From NCBI GenBank assembly GCA_937992195.1, contig CALKKV010000052.1, positions 1 through 64,000 on the forward strand: a DNA stretch of 64,000 nucleotides, in the 5' to 3' direction. The notes under the pieces were generated by a model, which was given only the letters and a program-made list of their open reading frames with translations, did not search any database and had not been told where the DNA came from. The number at the start of each line of letters is the position of its first letter. Within the stretch, counting starts at the first letter, position 1. Both the position numbers and the translations under genes were made by a program. The stretch is from an uncultured Gammaproteobacteria bacterium. Lineage in GTDB: Bacteria; Pseudomonadota; Gammaproteobacteria; Arenicellales; Poriferihabitantaceae. Below, one piece after another: positions 1 to 9,162 of this stretch.

Positions 1-1158
1 CTTGGTGTGGCAGAGCCGGTGGTGCAGCAGCAAGGCTTTGATCGAATCGTGATACAGCTTCCGGGCGTGCAAGACACTGAACGTGCCAAGAGAATTTTGG
101 GTCGTGCTGCAACGCTGGAAATGCGGCTGGTGGATGAAAAAAATACGGCCAGCTCTGAACAGTCGGGGCAGGCGCCACCGGGTGCACGATTATATGATTT
201 TCGAGATGGAAGGCGCATTCTGTTAAAAAACCGGATGATTTATTCCGGTGATAATATTGTTGATGCTGCAGCCAGTATTGACAGTCAAACTGGCTCGCCT
301 ATTGTAAGCATTACTCTCGATGCTGAAGGGGCGCGGAAAAATAGTCGGGTTACCGGAGAAAATATTAACCGGCGGATGGCGGTAGTCTATGTTGAGATCA
401 GCTCGGAGACCAAGAAGAATAGCGATGGATCAATCGTGCGGGATGACAATGGCGAGCCGATAAGGGAGAGCTCACGCCTGGAAGAAGTGATCACGGCCCC
501 TGTTATTCGAGACCAGCTTGGTAAGCGATTCCAGATTGAGGGTCTTTCCGGGGTGGAAGAAGCGCGCGATCTGGCGTTGATGCTGCGCTCTGGAGCACTC
601 GCAGCACCGGTAGAAATTATTGAAGAACGCACCGTGGGTCCAAGCCTTGGTCAGGCAAACATCTCCCAAGGCTTTTTGTCGGTTACCGCAGGTTTTCTGC
701 TGGTACTGCTGTTTATGTTGATTTACTACCGCGTATTTGGCTTCACCGCTAATGTTGCGCTGGCAGTCAATCTTGTACTGATGGTCGCCGTTTTGTCATT
801 CTTTCAAGCAACGCTCACGCTTCCAGGTGTCGCAGGTATCGTTTTGACGGTGGGCATGGCGGTAGACGCGAATGTGCTGATATTTGAGCGGATAAGAGAA
901 GAGCTTCGAAACGGTAATACGCCTCAGGCCAGTATTCATTTAGGCTATGACAAAGCGCTTTCGACAATTATTGACGCTAACGTCACCACGTTGTTGGCTG
1001 CTATTGTGTTGTTTAATTTTGGTACCGGCCCAATCAAAGGTTTTGCGGTTACCTTAAGTATCGGAATCTTGACTTCCATGTTTACGGCAATTCTGTTGAC
1101 TCGTGTGCTTATTAATTGGTTTTACGGCGGTAAGAACGTCAAAAAGCTGGCGATCTAA
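1..1158 (+). CDS. secD: Protein translocase subunit SecD (3' part, 5' end outside window)
   Basis: The frame is open from base 1 (Leu-Gly-Val-Ala-Glu-Pro-Val), which matches the internal LGVAEP motif of SecD, so the true start lies upstream. SecD is an inner-membrane RND-like partner of SecYEG that uses the proton gradient to pull exported proteins out on the periplasmic side. The visible 385 residues cover the rest of the periplasmic P1 domain and then the hydrophobic C-terminal half with several membrane segments and the signature TVGMAVDANVLIFERIREEL. secF follows after 13 bp. The family call is certain; only the N-terminus is missing because of the window edge. Confidence 0.97.
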   Translation, partial: LGVAEPVVQQQGFDRIVIQLPGVQDTERAKRILGRAATLEMRLVDEKNTASSEQSGQAPPGARLYDFRDGRRILLKNRMIYSGDNIVDAAASIDSQTGSPIVSITLDAEGARKNSRVTGENINRRMAVVYVEISSETKKNSDGSIVRDDNGEPIRESSRLEEVITAPVIRDQLGKRFQIEGLSGVEEARDLALMLRSGALAAPVEIIEERTVGPSLGQANISQGFLSVTAGFLLVLLFMLIYYRVFGFTANVALAVNLVLMVAVLSFFQATLTLPGVAGIVLTVGMAVDANVLIFERIREELRNGNTPQASIHLGYDKALSTIIDANVTTLLAAIVLFNFGTGPIKGFAVTLSIGILTSMFTAILLTRVLINWFYGGKNVKKLAI

Positions 1159-1171
1159 TTGAGGATAAATC

Positions 1172-2191
1172 ATGGAAATTTTAAATAAAGAATCAAATAT
1201 TAACTTCCTCAGTAAGCGCAAACTGGCGATGATGGTTTCGGCTGTATTGCTGCTGGTATGTATTGTTGCAATTCTCACCCGAGGCTTGAATTTCGGGCTC
1301 GACTTTACCGGTGGAACACTGGTGGAAGTAGGATATGAATCCGCTGTTGAAATTGAAACTGTGCGCGGACATCTCACTGATGCCGGATTTGAGGATGCGG
1401 TTGTACAACACTTCGGGACATCTAAGGATGTTTTGATTCGATTGCCTTCGGAAGTGAAGCTGGAGTCCCAAAAAGCTTCTGAGGTAAGCAGTAGTGTAAT
1501 GGCTGCACTTCGCGCTCCTGTTGGCGAAGAGGTGCTGGATCAAGTCAACGCGGGAGCGCAGCAGTGTTCAAAAGGTGGTGCGGCTGCCGACTGTCAGTTG
1601 CAGATGCGAAGGGTTGAGTTTGTCGGACCGCAGGTAGGAGATGAGTTAAAGAATCAAGGTGCCTTGGCAATGCTCTATGCAATGATCGGTATCTTGATTT
1701 ACGTGACCTTTCGATTCAAATGGCACTTTGCAGTGGGTTCTGTGATCGCATTGGTGCATGACGTCTTGATCACCGTGGGTTTGTTCGCGATTTTCCAGTT
1801 TGAGTTTTCGCTGGCGGTGCTTGCCGCCGTGTTGGCGGTGGTCGGCTACTCCTTGAACGATACGATTGTTGTCTACGACCGTATCCGGGAGAATTTCGTG
1901 AAGTTACGCAAGGGCGATAGAGTGACGGTGATAAACCGTTCGATTAATCAAACTCTGCCGAGAACAATCTTGACTTCGTTTACAACATTTATTGTGGTGA
2001 TGGCGCTATTACTGCTTGGTGGTGAAGTCATTCGTGGTTTCTCTATTGCATTGTTAATTGGCGTGATTGTTGGAACGTACTCCTCTATCTATGTCGCAAG
2101 TCCGGTGATTCTCCTGTTAGGAATTTCCCGTGAGGATATGATTCCGGTAGTTAAAGAAGGCGAGGGAACTGAAATTGATGCAATGCCTTAA
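1172..2191 (+). CDS. secF: Protein translocase subunit SecF
   Basis: A 339-residue inner-membrane partner of SecD, forming SecDF. A first membrane segment spans about residues 19-36 and is followed by the family motif GLNFGLDFTGG. A periplasmic region comes next, then a cluster of membrane segments from about residue 165 containing GYSLNDTIVVYDRIRENF. The ATG is preceded by GAGGATAAATC, a good ribosome-binding site. It lies 13 bp after secD and is presumably co-transcribed with it. Length and motif order are normal for the family. Confidence 0.97.
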   Translation: MEILNKESNINFLSKRKLAMMVSAVLLLVCIVAILTRGLNFGLDFTGGTLVEVGYESAVEIETVRGHLTDAGFEDAVVQHFGTSKDVLIRLPSEVKLESQKASEVSSSVMAALRAPVGEEVLDQVNAGAQQCSKGGAAADCQLQMRRVEFVGPQVGDELKNQGALAMLYAMIGILIYVTFRFKWHFAVGSVIALVHDVLITVGLFAIFQFEFSLAVLAAVLAVVGYSLNDTIVVYDRIRENFVKLRKGDRVTVINRSINQTLPRTILTSFTTFIVVMALLLLGGEVIRGFSIALLIGVIVGTYSSIYVASPVILLLGISREDMIPVVKEGEGTEIDAMP

Positions 2192-2236
2192 CAACCGCCA
2201 GGCTGCTGACAGTTTTAGCTCGGGTCGGGTTATCTA

Positions 2237-2743
2237 GTGCGCTGCCCCTACTGTGCGTCCGAAGATACTCGAGTGATTGATTCTCGATTAGGAGATGGCG
2301 GCGAAAGCGTGCGAAGACGTCGAGAATGTATCGGGTGTGAAGAGCGATTTACTACGTTCGAACATATTGTTTTGCAGCTGCCTCAAGTTATCAAATCAGA
2401 CGGACGAAGAGAAAGGTTTGATGAAGATAAATTACGTCGAGGACTTGCGCGTGCGCTTGAGAAACGACCTGTTGACGCAGAATCTATTGAGGGTGCAGCA
2501 AATCGAATTATGCGACAGTTCACTCACAAAGGTGAGCGCGAAATTCAGGCAAAAAGAATCGGTGAAGCGGTCATGAATGAACTGAGAACTATGGACGAGG
2601 TGGCTTATGTTCGTTTTGCCTCTGTCTACCGGAGTTTTCAGGACCTCGAGGAATTTAGTGATGAGGTGCAGAAGCTTCGCGACAGCCTGACTGATCAAAC
2701 CGGTAAAGTCCAGCTATCTTTATTTGCTGGCGGTAAAGAATAA
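2237..2743 (+). CDS. nrdR: Transcriptional repressor NrdR
   Basis: A 168-residue repressor of ribonucleotide reductase genes. The N-terminal zinc ribbon has Cys3, Cys6, Cys31 and Cys34 (CPYC ... CIGC), with the usual Arg-rich stretch RRRREC. An ATP-cone domain follows at about residues 49-139 and senses ATP/dATP. The start is a GTG, fixed by the conserved RCPYC beginning. It is somewhat longer than the E. coli protein (149 residues), with extra residues at the C-terminus. It sits directly before the riboflavin genes, as in many gammaproteobacteria, but a 16-bp perfect hairpin separates it from ribD. Confidence 0.96.
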   Translation: MRCPYCASEDTRVIDSRLGDGGESVRRRRECIGCEERFTTFEHIVLQLPQVIKSDGRRERFDEDKLRRGLARALEKRPVDAESIEGAANRIMRQFTHKGEREIQAKRIGEAVMNELRTMDEVAYVRFASVYRSFQDLEEFSDEVQKLRDSLTDQTGKVQLSLFAGGKE

Positions 2744-2755
2744 GTAAGAGTGAAA

Positions 2756-2790
2756 GCGTCATTCATTGTTTTGGAAACAATGAATGACGC
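2756..2790 (+). terminator. Perfect 16-bp hairpin between nrdR and ribD
   Basis: GCGTCATTCATTGTTT (2756-2771), a 3-base loop TGG, then the exact reverse complement (2775-2790). It begins 12 bases after the nrdR stop codon. It is followed by TGTTAAATTATTG rather than a clean T-run, so it may be a weak or bidirectional terminator, an mRNA-stabilising stem or a processing site. It overlaps the first possible ribD start (ATG 2784) and argues against that start. Confidence 0.6.
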
Positions 2791-2846
2791 TGTTAAATTA
2801 TTGTGCGCTCGTTCGCGTAAATAACACGATTTCAGACAGGTTAACT

Positions 2847-4079
2847 ATGGCGATATTTCCCGGAATGAAAGATCTAAAAGATCTTACCAGTACGATTGCC
2901 GACACGATCGCTCCAGGGCCGGCGGTCAAAATTACGATTCCAGAAGAGTACGATATCCAGCCTGGTGATGATCATGCGTTTATGGCGCGAGCGTTAAAAC
3001 TAGCCGAAAAGGGAATTTGTTCTACTCACCCCAATCCTCGGGTTGGCTGCGTAATCACCAAGAATGGTGTGATAGTTGGTGAGGGTTATCATCGTGTTAC
3101 AGGTCAACCTCACGCTGAAGTCCATGCATTGAGAGCAGCCGGTAGGTACGCGGAGGGAGCCACGCTATATGTCAATCTGGAGCCCTGTTGTCATCAGGGA
3201 AGGACACCCCCTTGTACGGACGCCATTATCAAAGCTGGTGTTCGTAGAGTAGTGATCGCGATGGAGGATCCAAATCCTGAAGTGAATCACTCTGGTGTCT
3301 CGGCTTTACGAAAAGCCGGTATTGAGGTGGAAACAGGGGTTAACAATGATAGCGCGAGCTGGTTAAACCGCGGGTATGTCAAGCGAATCAAGACAGGCAT
3401 GCCTTGGGTAACGCTAAAGATTGCCGCGAGCATGGATGGTAAAACCGCTATGTCTAATGGCGAGAGTCAGTGGATCACCAGTGAGCAAGCGAGAGAGGAT
3501 GCGCATCAATTACGCGCTTCCAGTTCTGCGATTATGACGGGAATAGGGACTGTGTTGCGCGACGACCCGCAAATGACAGCGCGATTAAGCAATGTTGCGG
3601 ATATGAAAACTGAACCTACAGAGCGGCAGCCTCTTAGAGTTATTGTTGACAGTCGTCTCAGCACGCCGGCGTCTGCTCGCATATTGTCCCAGCCGGGAGA
3701 TGTCTTGATTGTTACTGCACCAAGTAACTTGTCTGATGCAGCGCTGTATTCGCAGTCGAACGTCGAGGTGAGCAGCTGTGAGATGGCTGGCAGAGCAATA
3801 AATCTGGAAGCGTTGATGCAGATGCTGGGGGAGAAAGAAATTAATAACCTGATGCTTGAGGCGGGCGCAAAGTTGTCCGGTAGTATGCTTAAGGAAAATC
3901 TAGTTGACGAACTTGTAATATATATGGCGCCTGATTTGCTTGGTAGTGATGCACGAGGAATGTTTCTTATTCCCGGGTTAGATTCCATATCTGAAAAATT
4001 AAATATGGAGTTTCGTGATGTTCGCCGAGTAGGACGGGATATGCGGATCACACTCCAGATACTCCCTCAACACAGCTGA
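2847..4079 (+). CDS. ribD: Bifunctional riboflavin deaminase/reductase RibD
   Basis: It catalyses the second and third steps of riboflavin synthesis: pyrimidine deamination and then NADPH-dependent reduction of the ribose side chain. From ATG 2847 it has 410 residues. The deaminase domain carries the zinc site His89-Ala-Glu91 and PCCHQGRTPPC (Cys114, Cys123). The reductase domain starts near residue 190 (KIAASMDGKTA). The frame is open from ATG 2784, but that codon lies inside a hairpin, whereas 2847 has an ACAGG box 6 bases upstream. About 40 residues (MAIFPGMKDLKDLTS...) precede the conserved DHAFMARAL, longer than usual; their role is unknown. Confidence 0.94.
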   Translation: MAIFPGMKDLKDLTSTIADTIAPGPAVKITIPEEYDIQPGDDHAFMARALKLAEKGICSTHPNPRVGCVITKNGVIVGEGYHRVTGQPHAEVHALRAAGRYAEGATLYVNLEPCCHQGRTPPCTDAIIKAGVRRVVIAMEDPNPEVNHSGVSALRKAGIEVETGVNNDSASWLNRGYVKRIKTGMPWVTLKIAASMDGKTAMSNGESQWITSEQAREDAHQLRASSSAIMTGIGTVLRDDPQMTARLSNVADMKTEPTERQPLRVIVDSRLSTPASARILSQPGDVLIVTAPSNLSDAALYSQSNVEVSSCEMAGRAINLEALMQMLGEKEINNLMLEAGAKLSGSMLKENLVDELVIYMAPDLLGSDARGMFLIPGLDSISEKLNMEFRDVRRVGRDMRITLQILPQHS

Positions 4080-4128
4080 TCGCCAGGGTTGTGGTTTGTG
4101 AAATCAAACTTATTTCTTACTCATTTAC

Positions 4129-4752
4129 ATGTTCACAGGCATTATTGAAACTTTAGGCACTGTTATCTCCGCCAGTGTTGATCATAGTGGTATCAAACTA
4201 ACGGTCGACCTTACTGGTCTCGCACTGGGAGAAATTTCTACAGGAGATAGCATAGCTGTGAATGGAACTTGTCTGACATTGACTCATTTAGATAACAATG
4301 TCGGTTCATTTGATGTATCTCCTGAGACGATTTCTAAGTGTTTAATTGCAGAATGGAAAGAAGGAGAAAGAGTTAATTTGGAAACCGCGCTGACATTGAG
4401 TACACCTTTGGGTGGACATTTGGTTACCGGCCATGTAGACGGAACTGGAAATTTAGTAGAACGCAAAGATAGCGCGGAATCTACCTGGATGCGGTTTAGG
4501 GCGCCGAGAGAGATTGGTCGTTTTATTGCGATGAAAGGCTCGATAACGGTGGACGGTATAAGCTTGACCTCGAATGCGGTCTTCGACGAAGGAGAAACCA
4601 CCTATTTTGATCTAACTTTGGTTCCGCATACATTGGCGGTGACTTCTTTAGGTGAAATGAAACAGGGTAGTCGAGTACATTTAGAAATCGATCTGATGGC
4701 GCGCTATCTGGATAGAATGCATCAGTCTGATCTCTTGGCTAGTCAAAAATAA
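4129..4752 (+). CDS. ribE: Riboflavin synthase alpha chain
   Basis: It dismutates two 6,7-dimethyl-8-ribityllumazine molecules to riboflavin and a pyrimidine. The protein has 207 residues and starts with the invariant MFTGIIE. Two lumazine-binding repeats follow, the first with GDSIAVNGTCLT and the second beginning around GHVDGTG with GSITVDGISLT. It lies 49 bp after ribD and 5 bp before ribBA, so it is part of the riboflavin operon. The start is unambiguous from the conserved N-terminus. Confidence 0.97.
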   Translation: MFTGIIETLGTVISASVDHSGIKLTVDLTGLALGEISTGDSIAVNGTCLTLTHLDNNVGSFDVSPETISKCLIAEWKEGERVNLETALTLSTPLGGHLVTGHVDGTGNLVERKDSAESTWMRFRAPREIGRFIAMKGSITVDGISLTSNAVFDEGETTYFDLTLVPHTLAVTSLGEMKQGSRVHLEIDLMARYLDRMHQSDLLASQK

Positions 4753-4757
4753 TACTT

Positions 4758-5951
4758 ATGAAACCGCCGCATTCGAACTTGGAAATTAACACTATTGTTA
4801 GCCCAATTGAAGACCTACTAGCCGACTACCGCCAGGGTAAGATGGTGATCCTTGTAGACGATGAGGATCGCGAAAATGAGGGTGATCTACTAGTGGCTGC
4901 TGAATGTGTGACCGATGAGCACATCAACTTTATGGCCTCTCATGGTCGAGGATTGATTTGCTTAACCTTAACCGAAGAGCGCTGTCAGCAATTGGATCTG
5001 CCTTTGATGGTTAGTCGCAACAGCGCGCGTTTCTCAACTAATTTCACCGTTTCGATTGAAGCAGCAGAAGGTGTTACTACCGGAATATCAGCGCAGGATC
5101 GAGCAATTACAATTAGAGCCGCGGTTAAGCGCAACGCGCAACCTGATGACATCGTTACTCCCGGACATATATTTCCGATTAAAGCACAACCTGGGGGTGT
5201 GTTAACCCGCGCCGGACACACTGAAGCTGGCGTTGATATGGCCAGACTTTGCGGGTTTGAGTCTGCCAGCGTGATCTGCGAAATTCTGAAAGAAGATGGC
5301 ACCATGGCGCGACTTCCGGATTTACTGGAATATGGTCGTCAACACCAGATTAAAATCGGAACCATTGCGGATCTGATTAGCTATCGACTTTCTAATGATC
5401 CTACTGTGCAACGTGTTGCCGAGCAAAAACTGACATTGCCGCAAGGAGTGTTCGATTCCATTGTCTATAAAGATGAAATGGAGGGTGGTGTTCATATTGC
5501 TCTTCGTTACGGCAAAATCGATTCTAAGCAACCGGTGGCTGTTCGGGTGCATGTACATCGTGGACTTTTAGATATATTGTCGGAGGCAGGTAAAGAGCAG
5601 AGTTGGGAAATCGCCAGCGCATTAGAGTCAATCGTTGCCCATGGCTCCGGGCTGATTGTAATGCTGGCCTATCAGGAATCGGCAGAAGAGTTGGCTTCCC
5701 GTGTTGATTCGAAAGCGAACTTTCGTCGCAGAAAGTCAGGCCCACAGCCTGACTTGGTCAAACAGCAGAATCCGTCGAACCTGCGGATGCTGGGAGCTGG
5801 AGGACAAATCCTGAGAGATCTGGGCGCCGAAAGAATATTGGCGTTGGGCAGTGAAAAGAGAACCTACGGATTATCAGGTTTTGGGCTTGAAGTTGTAGAA
5901 TACATTAAAGATCAGCAGGCACTTAAAAAGTGGAAAAACACGCATGAATGA
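4758..5951 (+). CDS. ribBA: 3,4-dihydroxy-2-butanone-4-phosphate synthase with degenerate GTP cyclohydrolase II-like domain
   Basis: The N-terminal half (about residues 1-215) is a full DHBP synthase: metal-binding [10 protein letters not shown] at about 34-43, [20 protein letters not shown] and [12 protein letters not shown]. It makes the four-carbon precursor of lumazine from ribulose 5-phosphate. The C-terminal half has the GTP cyclohydrolase II fold but lacks the zinc-binding cysteine cluster (no GD.FGS.RCDC-type motif; the aligned part reads [11 protein letters not shown]). It is therefore unlikely to hydrolyse GTP, as in many proteobacterial RibBA-like proteins, and a separate ribA would be needed elsewhere. 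It overlaps ribH by 8 bp. Confidence 0.93.
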   Translation: MKPPHSNLEINTIVSPIEDLLADYRQGKMVILVDDEDRENEGDLLVAAECVTDEHINFMASHGRGLICLTLTEERCQQLDLPLMVSRNSARFSTNFTVSIEAAEGVTTGISAQDRAITIRAAVKRNAQPDDIVTPGHIFPIKAQPGGVLTRAGHTEAGVDMARLCGFESASVICEILKEDGTMARLPDLLEYGRQHQIKIGTIADLISYRLSNDPTVQRVAEQKLTLPQGVFDSIVYKDEMEGGVHIALRYGKIDSKQPVAVRVHVHRGLLDILSEAGKEQSWEIASALESIVAHGSGLIVMLAYQESAEELASRVDSKANFRRRKSGPQPDLVKQQNPSNLRMLGAGGQILRDLGAERILALGSEKRTYGLSGFGLEVVEYIKDQQALKKWKNTHE

Positions 5952-6411
5952 ATTATCTGGGAGCTTGACCAATTGCAGCGGTCAATACGCTATTGTCGGC
6001 GGAAGGTTTAACCATTTTATTACCGATAAGCTCATTCAGGGAGCTGTTGATACACTGACGAGGCATGGGATAAACGATAAGCACATTGATGTGGTTTGGG
6101 TGCCTGGGGCATTTGAAATGCCATTTGCAGTGAAACAGCTTTTACAACATCGAAGTTATTCAGCAGTGATTACACTCGGCGCAGTGATTCGTGGCTCAAC
6201 CCCCCACTTTGATTACGTTGCCGGAGAATGTGCCAGCGGGATATCTCGACTTAATACGGAGTTTGATACGCCGGTTGTTTTTGGAGTTTTAACCACTGAT
6301 ACGATTGAACAGGCGATTGAGCGAGCGGGTACTAAAGCTGGAAACAAGGGCGCAGATGCGGCTCTGACAGCTCTGGAGATGGTTAATTTATCGAAGCTGA
6401 TTAAGGGTTAA
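5944..6411 (+). CDS. ribH: 6,7-dimethyl-8-ribityllumazine synthase
   Basis: A 155-residue enzyme that condenses the RibD-derived pyrimidine with the RibB product. Visible family motifs are [29 protein letters not shown] (catalytic His88) and [24 protein letters not shown]. Its ATG lies inside the end of ribBA (8-bp overlap), which suggests translational coupling. nusB follows after 10 bp. Length and active site are normal. Confidence 0.97.
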   Translation: MNELSGSLTNCSGQYAIVGGRFNHFITDKLIQGAVDTLTRHGINDKHIDVVWVPGAFEMPFAVKQLLQHRSYSAVITLGAVIRGSTPHFDYVAGECASGISRLNTEFDTPVVFGVLTTDTIEQAIERAGTKAGNKGADAALTALEMVNLSKLIKG

Positions 6412-6421
6412 GGCTAATCTA

Positions 6422-6862
6422 TTGGCAAGAAGTGGACGACATCTAGCGCGAAGATGCGCTGTTCAAGCATTGTATCAATGGCAAATGACCGGACAGTCGC
6501 CCGATCGTATTCGTGAAACGTTTATTGAAAATGAAAATCTTGCTGGCAAACATTTAGACTATTTTGCCGGCTTGATTAACGTAATCCCGCACTATATTGA
6601 AGATATCGATGCGCTGATAGAGCCCCATCTATCACGAGAAAAAGAACGAATGGATATGATCGAGCAGGCAATTTTACGTCTGGGAACGTATGAGCTGCGC
6701 TATGACAAGACAATACCGACGAACGTTGTGATTGATGAAGCAATCGATTTAGCAAAAACATTTGCATCCGAGCAAGGGTATAAATATGTGAATGGTGTCC
6801 TTGATAAAGTAGCGAAATCAGTGCGTGAAGATAGTGGAAGCGAGAACACCGACGCGGATTGA
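6422..6862 (+). CDS. nusB: Transcription antitermination factor NusB
   Basis: A 146-residue all-helical RNA-binding protein that works with NusE on boxA in rRNA antitermination. The beginning ARRCAVQALYQWQMTG and the C-terminal IPTNVVIDEAIDLAKTFASEQGYKYVNGVLDK are characteristic. The start is a TTG at 6422, 10 bp after ribH; the conserved N-terminus leaves little room for another choice. It is the last part of the riboflavin operon before pgpA, which overlaps its 3' end by 38 bp. Confidence 0.95.
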   Translation: MARSGRHLARRCAVQALYQWQMTGQSPDRIRETFIENENLAGKHLDYFAGLINVIPHYIEDIDALIEPHLSREKERMDMIEQAILRLGTYELRYDKTIPTNVVIDEAIDLAKTFASEQGYKYVNGVLDKVAKSVREDSGSENTDAD

Positions 6863-7319
6863 TTTATTTTCAAGCCCTGCCTGTTTTCTTGGTTTGGGCA
6901 TGGGGTCCGGGTTGGCGCCTAAAGCACCCGGAACGTTCGGCACTCTGGCTGCGGTACCGCTCTACATTTTTTCCGCGCTTTTAGGTGTGCCTGCATTTTG
7001 GTTTATCGCATTGGTGATTATTTTGGCTGGGACATGGATTTGTGGTGCGACCGCAAAACATCTCAATAGCCATGATCATCCTGCTATCGTTTGGGATGAA
7101 TTTGCGGGATTTTTTGTTACCATGATGCTTGTTCCTTTTTCGTGGCAAAACGTGATTGTGGGGTTTGTGTTGTTTCGAATCTTCGATATTCTTAAACCCT
7201 GGCCAATAAAATGGATAGACCAAAAAATCCACGGCGGCGCGGGCATTATGCTGGATGACTTGATCGCCGGGGTGTTCGCCTCTCTGATTCTTTGGGGTGG
7301 TCAACCGTGGATCAGTTAA
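6825..7319 (+). CDS. pgpA: Phosphatidylglycerophosphatase A
   Basis: An inner-membrane phosphatase that turns phosphatidylglycerol phosphate into phosphatidylglycerol. The N-terminal signature GMGSGLAPKAPGTFGTLAAVP, a DEFAGF acidic motif and the C-terminal GGAGIMLDDLIAGV are all present, with three or four membrane segments. Start candidates are GTG 6825 and GTG 6834; both lie inside nusB, so the two genes overlap by about 30-38 bp. In many relatives thiL lies between nusB and pgpA; here it is absent. Confidence 0.93.
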   Translation: MKIVEARTPTRIDLFSSPACFLGLGMGSGLAPKAPGTFGTLAAVPLYIFSALLGVPAFWFIALVIILAGTWICGATAKHLNSHDHPAIVWDEFAGFFVTMMLVPFSWQNVIVGFVLFRIFDILKPWPIKWIDQKIHGGAGIMLDDLIAGVFASLILWGGQPWIS

Positions 7320-7350
7320 AATCTTCTAACCAACACTTATTAATAAAATT

Positions 7351-8349
7351 ATGAGTAAATCTTTTCGCGCTTTTCGTATACATCAAACTGAAGATAAAAA
7401 AATTAAAGCAGGTTTTGAAGAGCTTCAAATCGACGATCTGACCGATGGAGATGTGGTTATCAAGGTTGCATGGTCTGGCATTAACTTTAAAGACGTTTTG
7501 GCAGCAACGGGCAAAGGAAAAATTTTACGTCAATATCCTCTGAACGGCGGTATCGATTTGTCTGGAACAGTAATGTCTTCTTCTGATGCACGCTTTAAGG
7601 AAGGGGACGAAGTATTAGTATGCGGTTGTGGTCTGTCAGAAACTGCGGATGGCGGCTATGCGGAAATTGCCAGGGTTTGTGCCGATTGTGTTGTACCTCT
7701 GCCAACGGGCGTTTCTCTAAGAGACGCCATGGCATTAGGAACTGCAGGTTTTACTGCCGCTATGGCGGTGATGCGTATGGAACAAAATGGGCAAACTCCA
7801 GATTCGGGTAAGATTGTTGTCACCGGTGCAACAGGTGGGGTTGGCAGTGTCGCGATAGATATATTGGCGGGTAAAGGCTATGAGGTAGTCGGCTTTACCG
7901 GCAAAACCGATCAACATGATTACTTAAAGTCTTTAGGCGCTTCCGAGTTTATCAACCGACATGAACTTGAAATGGGTACTCGCCCACTTGAAGCGGCTAC
8001 CTGGGGTGGCGCTGTGGATAATGCCGGTGGCGACACTCTTGCATGGTTAACGCGAACGGTAAAACCTTGGGGCAATATTGCAAGTATTGGTCTGGTTGAT
8101 GACTTTAAACTATCAACCACGGTAATGCCGTTCATCTTGCGCGGTGTTTCTCTATTGGGTATTAATTCAATCGAGATGCCCAATGACGTTCGAAACGAAA
8201 TTTGGGAGCGCATGGGAAGTGATCTTAAGTCGCATCATCTGGATAAAATAACCACAAACGAAGTCACCTTTGAGCAGCTACCGGAGACATTTGATCGTTA
8301 CCTCGATGGGTCTAACTGGGGAAGAACAGTAGTTCGAATCGACGCTTAA
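7351..8349 (+). CDS. acuI: AcuI/YhdH-family quinone oxidoreductase (acrylyl-CoA reductase-like)
   Basis: A 332-residue zinc-free medium-chain dehydrogenase/reductase. The N-terminal GroES-like domain includes SGINFKDVLAATGKGK and PLNGGIDLSGTV, and the Rossmann domain has VTGATGGVGSVAIDIL for NADPH. These match the YhdH/AcuI family, whose studied members reduce acrylyl-CoA to propionyl-CoA in DMSP or 3-hydroxypropionate metabolism. The product would feed the propionyl-CoA genes 10 kb downstream, although the two sets are not in one operon. The exact substrate cannot be read from sequence; the family is secure and the symbol is less so. Confidence 0.82.
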   Translation: MSKSFRAFRIHQTEDKKIKAGFEELQIDDLTDGDVVIKVAWSGINFKDVLAATGKGKILRQYPLNGGIDLSGTVMSSSDARFKEGDEVLVCGCGLSETADGGYAEIARVCADCVVPLPTGVSLRDAMALGTAGFTAAMAVMRMEQNGQTPDSGKIVVTGATGGVGSVAIDILAGKGYEVVGFTGKTDQHDYLKSLGASEFINRHELEMGTRPLEAATWGGAVDNAGGDTLAWLTRTVKPWGNIASIGLVDDFKLSTTVMPFILRGVSLLGINSIEMPNDVRNEIWERMGSDLKSHHLDKITTNEVTFEQLPETFDRYLDGSNWGRTVVRIDA

Positions 8350-8396
8350 GATATCGATAAAACAGTGAGCGGAGTATCCTATCCTAGTGAAGCGGT

Positions 8397-8993
8397 TTAA
8401 ATAAAAGGAGAAATCACAGCTAAACTTCGGGATACTGTAGCTTCTTTTTCTCCAACGGGAGCCACATAGTGGATGGCTGATTGAGCCGATTCAACGCCAT
8501 CAAGTTTTGCAATAATCCATGTGGCAAGATATTGCGAAGCCATACACCCACCTGCGGTGGCGACACTATCATTGGCGACAAACGGTTGATTTAGTACTTC
8601 TATTCCTGCGTCGATGACCCACGGTTTGGTCGTTAAATCCGTGCAAGCTGCCAGACCTGCCAAAAATCCAAGCTTCGCTAAAAGTAGTGTTCCAGAACAC
8701 TGTGCACACAGAAGCTGACGCGATGGATCTAGAGTCAGCTGACTCATAATCGTTTGATCCTTAGCAATATCTCTGGTGTAAATTCCGCTACCAAAAATAA
8801 CAACATCAGCCGCCGCCGCAAATTCCAATGATTGCTGGGCATCAACGGTTACACCATTCATGGAAGTAACGGATTTGGTTGGGCAAGTTATTTGTGCATT
8901 CCAACCTTTGGTTTTCATGCGATTCAAAATACCTAGTGCGATAAACGAATCCAATTCGTTAAAACCTTCAAAGGTGAGGATCGAGATATCCAT
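8397..8993 (-). CDS. DJ-1/PfpI family protein
   Basis: A 198-residue single-domain protein of the class I glutamine amidotransferase-like superfamily. It has the early acidic residue (FEGFNELD, Glu13) and a nucleophile-elbow cysteine in LLCAQCSGTLLLAKLG (probably Cys99). The later ATAGGCMASQYLATW resembles the C-terminal part of PfpI-type proteins fused to AraC regulators, but there is no DNA-binding domain here. Members act as isonitrile hydratases, glyoxalase-like enzymes or chaperones, so no substrate is assigned. It converges on acuI. Confidence 0.82.
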   Translation of the reverse strand: MDISILTFEGFNELDSFIALGILNRMKTKGWNAQITCPTKSVTSMNGVTVDAQQSLEFAAAADVVIFGSGIYTRDIAKDQTIMSQLTLDPSRQLLCAQCSGTLLLAKLGFLAGLAACTDLTTKPWVIDAGIEVLNQPFVANDSVATAGGCMASQYLATWIIAKLDGVESAQSAIHYVAPVGEKEATVSRSLAVISPFI

Positions 8994-9162
8994 TATTTGA
9001 AAACCGAGTTGAGGGAGTAGGGGATACTTATCTTAAGCACTAACGAATTGAATCTATTAGGCCACAACGAGCCAAGATTTAGAGCCAGTTCTTATCGTCA
9101 ATATGGATAAAGCAGGCTAGATCACAACAACATACAAACGGTTTCGCCAGTTTTATCTGCAG

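Noticed and set aside
2744..4760. Possible FMN riboswitch in the riboflavin operon
   Set aside because: The gaps before ribD, ribE and ribBA are 103, 49 and 5 bp and show none of the conserved RFN-element blocks; only a simple hairpin is present.
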